Shown here piece after piece: positions 57,363 through 64,000 of a stretch of 64,000 nt of DNA. The notes under the pieces are model-generated. The model made no database searches and was not told the DNA's origin. It saw nothing but the letters and a program-made list of their open reading frames with translations. The position numbers and the translations under genes are program-made. Numbering within the stretch: position 1 is the first letter of the stretch; each line of letters begins with the position of its first letter. The DNA is from Annulohypoxylon bovei var. microspora (Eukaryota > Ascomycota > Sordariomycetes > Xylariales > Hypoxylaceae), in assembly GCA_022836615.1 (NCBI GenBank), contig MU405216.1:372001-436000 (forward strand), read 5' to 3'.

Positions 57363-57820
57363 TCCCCACGACCGCCATTACATGTACAAATGCCAAGAAA
57401 ACCCACATATACCTGGTTTCAGCCCCATTTAAGGTACCAGGGGACTCTTTCAGCGCGTTTTCAGGCGTGTTTTTGTCGCATAAGTACAAAGCTTTTAGCT
57501 CCCGTAAGTATTGAAGCTAGCTGGGTTAAAAACATCGATTTCGACGATAACCTTTGCGATATCAACGAATTTAACCTCAATTTCTTTAATTTTTTCATAA
57601 AATATTAAATTTATTAATATTTAATTTATCGAGGAATTTCTTTTAAAAAGAAACACCAAAAATTAACCTTTATTATAATATTTATAATAATATTATTTAA
57701 AAAAGTTCATTAAAAACCCTTATAAATTATGGAAAAAAATATTAAACGATGTCTTTTAATAAGCCATATTAAGTGGGTTAAGTGGGGTATTTTTTGTACA
57801 TGTAATGGCGGTCGTGGGGA
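57363..57820. mobile_element. 458 bp element with perfect 28 bp terminal inverted repeats and TA target duplication
   Basis: The left end starts TCCCCACGACCGCC at 57363 and matches the right end (57793-57820) exactly as its reverse complement over 28 bp. TA flanks both sides (57361-57362, 57821-57822). The left third has normal GC, while the right part from about 57580 is very AT-rich, so the border of the AT block falls inside the element. No transposase is recognisable, so it is a non-autonomous or internally deleted Tc1/mariner-class element. Confidence 0.75.
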
Positions 57821-57996
57821 TATAATATAATAAACCTTATTTATAATAATATTATTATATAACGATATTTTAATATAACGATTTATTTTATTATACATTT
57901 AAATTTTATATAAAAAATAACGATAATTTTATTATAACGAATATCGTTAATTCTTTAATTAATTATTATTAAAATCGTTATAAAAAATTAAAAAAT

Positions 57997-58116
57997 TAAA
58001 AAACTTTTCATGTAAATAAATTAATAATTAATATATATTATTAAAGTTGTAATTAAATTATTAAAAATAAATTAAACTTATATTTATATAAATAAATTTT
58101 AAATATTTTTATATTA
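57997..58116 (-). repeat. 3' LTR of the Copia element
   Basis: It aligns over 120 bp without gaps to 63579-63698. I count 13 differences, all transitions. The minus-strand end reads TA where the other copy reads CA, consistent with a C-to-T change of the terminal CA. Confidence 0.8.
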
Positions 58117-58374
58117 ACCGTTTTTAATAATAAAAATCCTTTTATTTTTTTATTTAATTATTATGTTTTATTTATAAATTATATATAATAAAATACGTAA
58201 TAAAACATAAATAAAGCTTTTAATTTATTAACACCCTTTTTTAATTAAATGAATGTTATTTATAAATAATAAATTTATTTAATAATAATAAATAAATTTA
58301 ATGCATTCATTGAAAGTTTATTTAATAAAAGCTTATTTATTAATATAAATCCCATTTAAAATTCCTTAAATCTT

Positions 58375-58442
58375 AACATTTCATAAAACTTATTATGCTT
58401 TTTAATTATTAAAGGTTTAATAAATTTATTAACGGGGTTTTC
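58375..58442 (-). pseudogene. remnant of the Copia RNase H C-terminus
   Basis: The minus-strand frame reads ENPVNKFIKPL ... KKHNKFYEM, matching the usual Copia ending of the type ADxxTKPL...KHxxF. It lies at the expected place just before the 3' LTR. Confidence 0.65.
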
Positions 58443-59479
58443 GTTTAATTTTATATATTTTATTTTTACATTTTTATTATGAATTTTTTACCGTACGTAA
58501 AAATATTATATTTATATGTGCCGATTTTTTTTATTAATAACCGTTTTTTTAAACCATTTAATAATTTTAATATTATTTTTTAATAAGTAAATTAACCCGG
58601 GTAATATTTATTTAAATTTTTAAAAAAACTTATATATTTAAATTACATCATTAATAACTTCATTTAATTTAATAAACTTTGTTTTTAAAATCTTTTTATT
58701 AATAATTAATTATAATTTTAATGATTATAAAATAAAGTTACCACTTATAAAAAATATAATTTTAATAATTAATTTTTTAAAATCCATATTATTAATTAAA
58801 TTCATATTAACCGCTTTAAATAATTTTAATTTATTATATTTTCAATAAAAATGATTTTAATTTAACGTTTAATAATAAATAAATTAATTATATACGTTAA
58901 TTAAATATTTAAATATTTTTTTTATTTTAAATAAATGTTTTTATAAAAGATTATTTATAAATTTTACCTATATAAACGTAATAAAATTAAAATTTAATTT
59001 AATTAAATAAATTAAGAAATTAAATTTCTTAATTAATAAAATAAATTCATAAATATCACAATTATTTACTTAATTAAGATTTTTCATTATAAATAACAAA
59101 TTAATTTAATTAATAAAAGTTTTAATAAATCGCTTTTATATTTCGTTAAAATTAAATTCATAAAATACTTTTTTAATATACATTTCTTAATTAATTTACA
59201 CGCTTTTCATTAAATTTAATCTTATAATTCGAACGTTTAAAAATTAATTAATATTTTTAAAATTAATAATTAACATATCCTTTTTTAAGCTTATAATAAC
59301 CTTCATAAATTATTTTTTATTTATTTTAAATAAAATAAAATTATCCATATATAAAATTATAATAATTCTTAATTCTTTATTAATATACACCGTATTATTA
59401 AATATTAATAATATATATCCACGATTTTTTAATAATATTTTAATTTTTTATTATCAAATTACTTTAATTTACTTAAATT

Positions 59480-59780
59480 TATATAATAAATTAATTAATT
59501 AAATAATTTTATTTTTATAATAATTATATTTACTTATTTTATTAATATATAATTTAAAATATTCCGTAAATAATAAGAATTGTTTTATAAATAAGTTTTT
59601 ATTTAATGTGTTATTTAAATACGTAATAATAAAGTTTATTTAAATTATATGTTATTTTTTAATAATTATTAAAATCATTAAAATCCGTTATAAAATAAAT
59701 TTCATAATTATAACTTTCATTTTATTATAATTAATCCCATATTTTTATATAAATCCTTTTACACAAATACGAGCTTTAAA
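59480..59780 (-). pseudogene. remnant of Copia reverse transcriptase
   Basis: The frame reads FKARICVKGF, a stop, then KYGINYNK, and later a TYLNNTLNKNLFIKQ segment and LLYKFK. This follows the conserved order KARxVxKGFxQxxGIDYxE, TAFLxGxLxExIYMxQ and SLYGLKQ of Copia RT. Several in-frame stops are present. Confidence 0.75.
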
Positions 59781-61089
59781 CTTATTAAATATATTACTTA
59801 AAAAGAATTTCTTTTTTAATACCCATTTAATATTAATAAAATTATTATAAATATTTTTTCATTATATAAATTTAAATATTTTATGTTTAAAATTTTCCTT
59901 AATTTCTTTTATAATCATTTTCATCCAATTCTTATAATCTTCATTATTTATTATTTTATAAAATAAGAAATTATTATTAATTCTTATATTAAATATATTA
60001 AATTCTTTTTATAATATTATAACTTATTCTTAATATTAATTATTAATTAAATTTTCTTTTATAAAATAAATTATTCATTTTACAAATAATTCCCATCACA
60101 TAAAATAATTAATAAATTTATTATTATAATTAATTTAATTAATAATTTTAAATTCTTCATTTATTTAATCATATTCTTTTCTTTAATTAATTATAATTAT
60201 AATTTTATTATAATTTAAAAATATTTTATTAATATAAATCTCAAATTAAACTTTACATAATTTATCTTATTTTTTCTTAATTTAACTTATCTTTTAATTT
60301 ATATTATTTTTATTAATAATATTATAATTTTTATTATAAATATAATTCTTTAAAATAATCTAATAACACAATTATTTTTATATATAAGAAAAAAAAAACT
60401 TAATAATATTTTATAAATTTAATATATCTTTTTAATCATTAATATTTTCATAAAATATAACGTAAAATATTTTCAAAAATTATTTACTTTTAATAAATTA
60501 TATAAGATAATTATATTAACTTTTAAAACCCATAAATATTACTTTAATTCCTTAAGCCTTAAATTTCTCCATATAAACTCATTAATTTTCATTAATAAAA
60601 ACCATATAATACATTTTTAATATTTTTAAGTTACTATTATTAAATTTATATTTTTTTCTAAATTAAAAACCTTTTTAATAATGTTTTAATATTATTATTT
60701 AATTATTAATTAATATACTTATTTAATTAAACATATAAATCGTTCCTTACATTATTCATAATTAAAAGCAAAAAGATATTTTTATTTAAATAATAATAAT
60801 TTATATTATATCTTATATAATTTAAATATATCATTTAAAAATATTATTTTAATATTAATTTTATAATATAAAAAAAATTATTTTAATCCTATTATCTTTA
60901 TAAACATCTTTAATTTTATTTACCTTAAATTTTAATTTACCATTAAATTTCATTATTATAATCCTTTTTAATTAATTATTTTTATTATATAAAAAAATAA
61001 TAAAAACTTATTAAATTTTTTTAATATAAATCCTTAAGATTATTTATATATTTTTTTTACTTTTATACATTTTAAAACATTAATATTAA

Positions 61090-61175
61090 TTTATATTTTC
61101 AACGATAAAAAAGAAATATTTATGCCTTTTTATTAAAATTAATTACAACGATTTAAGGTCACACCATATTATATT
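61090..61175 (-). pseudogene. remnant of Copia integrase core
   Basis: The frame reads WCDLKSL and then KRHKYFFFIVENIN. This matches the integrase stretch in which a first catalytic Asp (HxDxxGP) is followed by GxKYFxxxxDDxxR. It is interrupted by stops. Confidence 0.55.
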
Positions 61176-62270
61176 TCTAACATATTTACTTCGCTTTTAA
61201 ACATTATATAATTTAATTTTTTACACTTTTATTTAATCACACATAAAGCAAAATAAAGCCTTTACTTTAAAAAGTTTTAAATTAATTTTAATTATCCATT
61301 AAATCGTCCATATTAATCGTTTTATATTAAAATAATAAAAACATTAATATTATAAAATAAGTTTTTTTATTATTTTTTCATTAAACTTAAAATTATCACT
61401 TTTAATTTTTAATTAAAATACCATCCTTACATCTTGTATTTCATTTAAAATCATCCTTAACACGTTATTTTATTAATTTTTTAAAGTCCAAGGTTTTTAT
61501 ATACTTAACTTAATTTCACCATATATTTATAATAAAAAGCCTTTTTTTTTAAATATTTAAAATAATTATCACGTAACCACTAAATTCCTAAAATGCTATA
61601 TTATTAATTTTACCATTATAATAATAAAATAATTTTCTTAAAATAATTTATATAAAGAAAATATTAATATATAACACATAATTAAATATTATAATTATAT
61701 ATTAATTATTCTTTTTAATAAAGTTAAATATAACCTTACCCATTAAATTAACCTTAACGATTCCACCGTTAATAATTATTTTAAAATTATGTTTTTTAAT
61801 ATTTATAATTATTATTAGATTAAAATTATCCATATTATTCATGATATAAACATTTAATTTAATATTAAATAACAGGTTATTTTTTTTACTTAAAGTTAAT
61901 AAATATATTTAAATAATTAAATAAATACTTATAAGCTTTATATTTATAAAGGTTATTACATGATTATTATTATCTTATAATAATAATTTTATATAATACT
62001 TTTCCATTTTATTTTCATAAACTTAAATTAATTACATTAATTCATAATTATTTATTTTTACATTAAAAATAATGGTTATTAATTTAAACATATAACCACT
62101 TTTTTTATTTAAGCTTATTATATTTAATTATTTTTAATTATTATTATTATTATAATTTTTCTTTAATTTAAAATAATTTTTCATTAAATGGTTATATTCA
62201 TTATAATTAAAATATAAAGGACTTAATTTTTTATCCCACTTAAATTTATAATCACTTAATTAATTATTTT

Positions 62271-62309
62271 AATTACCATAACCACCATAACCCTTACCAC
62301 GGTTATTAT
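62271..62309 (-). pseudogene. Gly-rich remnant of the gag C-terminus
   Basis: The frame reads NNRGKGYGGYGN, a Gly/Arg/Tyr-rich patch in an otherwise A/T-only region. Its position between integrase and 5' LTR fits a gag C-terminal nucleic-acid-binding region. Confidence 0.4.
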
Positions 62310-63126
62310 GTTATTTATTTTAATTATTATTATTAATGTTAACATTAACATTATAATTATTAATATTATAATTTATATTTTTATTAATTTTATTTTAAAA
62401 CTTATTAATAAAATCGTTAATTATATTATTAATTAATATGTTAATTACCTTAATTAACTTTAAAATAAATTTAACCCATTCCATTACTTTATTTTCATAA
62501 ATAATAAAAAACATTATCGTTTATTATTAATTATTAATAATTATTTCGGTATCTTTACATTAATAAATTAATAATTACCACTTAAATATATACGTTAATA
62601 AATCCTTATTATCGTATTTTATATTATTTAACTCTTTTTAAAATTTTCGTTAATAAATTTTTTTAAATATTAAAAACATTTTTTAAAAAATACCAATTAT
62701 TTTAAATCCATTCCGGATTTTAATAATTAAATTAAAGGGTTAACATTTATAAATTTTCGTGATAACTTTTATTATACATAATTTATTAAAATCGATAAAA
62801 ATAAAATTATCCTTAAGTTTAATTTCTTTAAAAATTAACATTAAAACGTTATAATATATTAATTAATTATTTTTACCTTTTAAATGGTTTTCTTTATTAA
62901 GGATAAAATTAAACTTCTTTTATTTTAACACATAATTTTCATTAAATACTTATTTAACTTTAACCTTTAATAAATTATTATAATTATTATTTAAGTTTAA
63001 AAGATTTAAAAAATCGTTAATTAAAAAAGTTATAATCTTTTCCTTAAATTTAATACTTTTTTAAACTTTTTTACCTTTTTTTAATTAACATAATTTAACT
63101 TGTTCTTTAACATTTTAATAATAAAA

Positions 63127-63318
63127 TTAATATAATTTAATTTTAACATTTAAATCGTTTAAATTTAAATCATTTAAATTTTCGTATAATTTTCGACCGA
63201 TTTTAATATTAATATAAAAGTTTATATTAAACTTATTTAAATCGTTAAAATTCGCAATTAAATCGTTTATTATTCCACTTATTTTTAATTTAATAAATAT
63301 AATTATTATGGTTTTCAT
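63127..63318 (-). pseudogene. possible gag remnant, 63 codons still open
   Basis: The frame is biased to Ile, Asn, Lys and Leu by AT mutation. The segment GIINDLIANFNDLNKFNI resembles the helix-rich gag motif with a DLIxxFNxLN pattern. It is not a functional gene. Confidence 0.45.
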
Positions 63319-63564
63319 TTTTTTATTAAAAAACTTTATATTATTTTAATGACATTCGTTTATTTACATCACTTTTTCTTTTATTATTTCACATTTTTAA
63401 AGTAATAATTTTATTATATTTTATATTTTTCTTAAACTTAATTATATTTTAACGGCCGAAACTTTACCACCTTTTATTTAATTTTTATTTATAATTAAAG
63501 TTATAAATCCTTTGTTTTAATAAACTTTTTATTAAATACGTTAATTTATTCGTTTAATAATAAA

Positions 63565-63578
63565 GAAAAGTATTACCA
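63565..63578 (-). other. candidate tRNA primer-binding site
   Basis: Immediately inside the 5' LTR the minus strand reads CA|TGGTAATAC. TGG directly after the LTR terminal CA is the usual start of a primer-binding site paired to the CCA end of a tRNA. Confidence 0.55.
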
Positions 63579-63698
63579 TGAAAAACTTTTCACGTAAATA
63601 AATTAATAATTAATATATATTATTAAAATCATAATTAAATTATTAAAAATAAATTAAACTTATACCCGTATAAGTAAATTCCAAATACTTTTATATTA
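63579..63698 (-). repeat. 5' LTR of the Copia element
   Basis: This is the less mutated LTR copy; it keeps CA at its inner end and a GTATAAG segment. It pairs with 57997-58116. Confidence 0.8.
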
Positions 63699-64000
63699 TA
63701 TTACGGGTCGAGGACCCGGAAAATTAATTAAGGTAAAAATTAACGCGAGCTTACATTATGGTTATAAACGTAATAAACGTAAATTTCCATGATAAAATTA
63801 TTAATAACCTTAAATAAGTTGTTAAAGTTATTAAAATATATATAAAAGAAATTTCCATGTTAATTAACTTAATCCACATTTTTAAACATAAATATTATAA
63901 TTTTAAAGATAAAAGGTTATTATTTTTCCTTTTTTTTTTTATTAATAAAAATAATTTTATTTTTAACCTTATATAATATAAGTTTATTATTATTTATAAA

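Larger units (their letters stand above)
57997..63698 (-). mobile_element. degraded Ty1/Copia LTR retrotransposon
   Basis: Two 120 bp direct repeats bound a 5.7 kb element. On the minus strand the order is 5' LTR, primer-site-like TGG, a gag-like region (about 63.3-62.2 kb), an integrase remnant (about 61.1 kb), a reverse transcriptase remnant (about 59.8-59.4 kb), an RNase H tail (about 58.4 kb) and 3' LTR. Integrase before reverse transcriptase is the Copia order. Stop codons interrupt every domain, so it is inactive. The expected 5 bp target duplication is not evident. Confidence 0.85.
57580..64000. repeat. AT-rich RIP-affected block (runs off the right edge)
   Basis: Base composition drops sharply to almost pure A/T from about 57580 to the end of the window. 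There are stop codons in every frame and no intact gene. Such AT blocks in Pezizomycotina are typically transposons mutated by RIP; the retrotransposon inside it supports that here. The strip from 63699 to 64000 continues the same composition, with a short GC-richer hairpin at about 63703-63718. Confidence 0.9.

Noticed and set aside
57240..57608. 122-codon plus-strand frame entering the TIR element
   Set aside because: It begins outside and ends inside the element and crosses into AT-rich DNA. The RPPLHVQ it shares with a minus-strand frame comes only from the inverted repeat.
1..64000. CRISPR array, rRNA operon or bacterial-type operon
   Set aside because: No regularly spaced repeats, no rRNA sequence, and the genes carry spliceosomal introns.

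Overview
The window is nuclear DNA of a filamentous ascomycete (Pezizomycotina, most likely a Sordariomycete). The evidence is short 46-76 bp spliceosomal introns, fungal-only families (Zn2Cys6 regulator, RSC7, TVP23, CAF120-like), and a 6.4 kb AT-rich block whose two LTRs differ only by transitions, the mark of repeat-induced point mutation (RIP). Exon structures were worked out by hand from splice sites and reading frame. All multi-exon models but one close in frame.

Layout. 0-3.6 kb: the 3' end of a gene that may be gasdermin-like, tail-to-tail with an intact caspase-like protease gene; this could be a two-gene regulated cell-death module. 5-8 kb: the chromatin remodeller subunit RSC7 and an F-box/2EXR-like protein. 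9-23.3 kb: a metabolic gene cluster with no polyketide or peptide synthase. It holds a DUF1479 oxygenase, two short-chain dehydrogenases, a CYP504-like P450, an amidase-signature enzyme, a MetX-like alpha/beta hydrolase, a RidA-family protein and a Zn2Cys6 regulator. 24-45 kb: housekeeping genes (CSN4, an SGNH esterase, a CAF120/SKG3-like PH protein, a PTC7-type PP2C phosphatase, UTP23, a DUF726 membrane hydrolase), with a 4.7 kb gene-free gap at 33-38 kb. 45-50 kb: a second gene-poor gap. 50-55 kb: a single-pass membrane protein, TVP23, and a DUF3445/HDOD-type haem protein. 55-57.5 kb: gene-free, with a small inverted-repeat element. 57.6-64 kb: an AT-rich block containing a RIP-degraded Ty1/Copia retrotransposon on the minus strand.

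The strongest new signal is regulatory. All six 5' intergenic regions of the 9-23 kb cluster, including the regulator's own promoter, carry CGG-N5-CCG inverted repeats (ten sites, plus one with N6). This is the type of site a dimeric Zn2Cys6 protein binds. It suggests one self-regulated regulon that degrades or detoxifies an aromatic or nitrogen-containing compound. The P450 of this cluster cannot be joined in frame at one exon junction with canonical splice sites, so it may be decaying.
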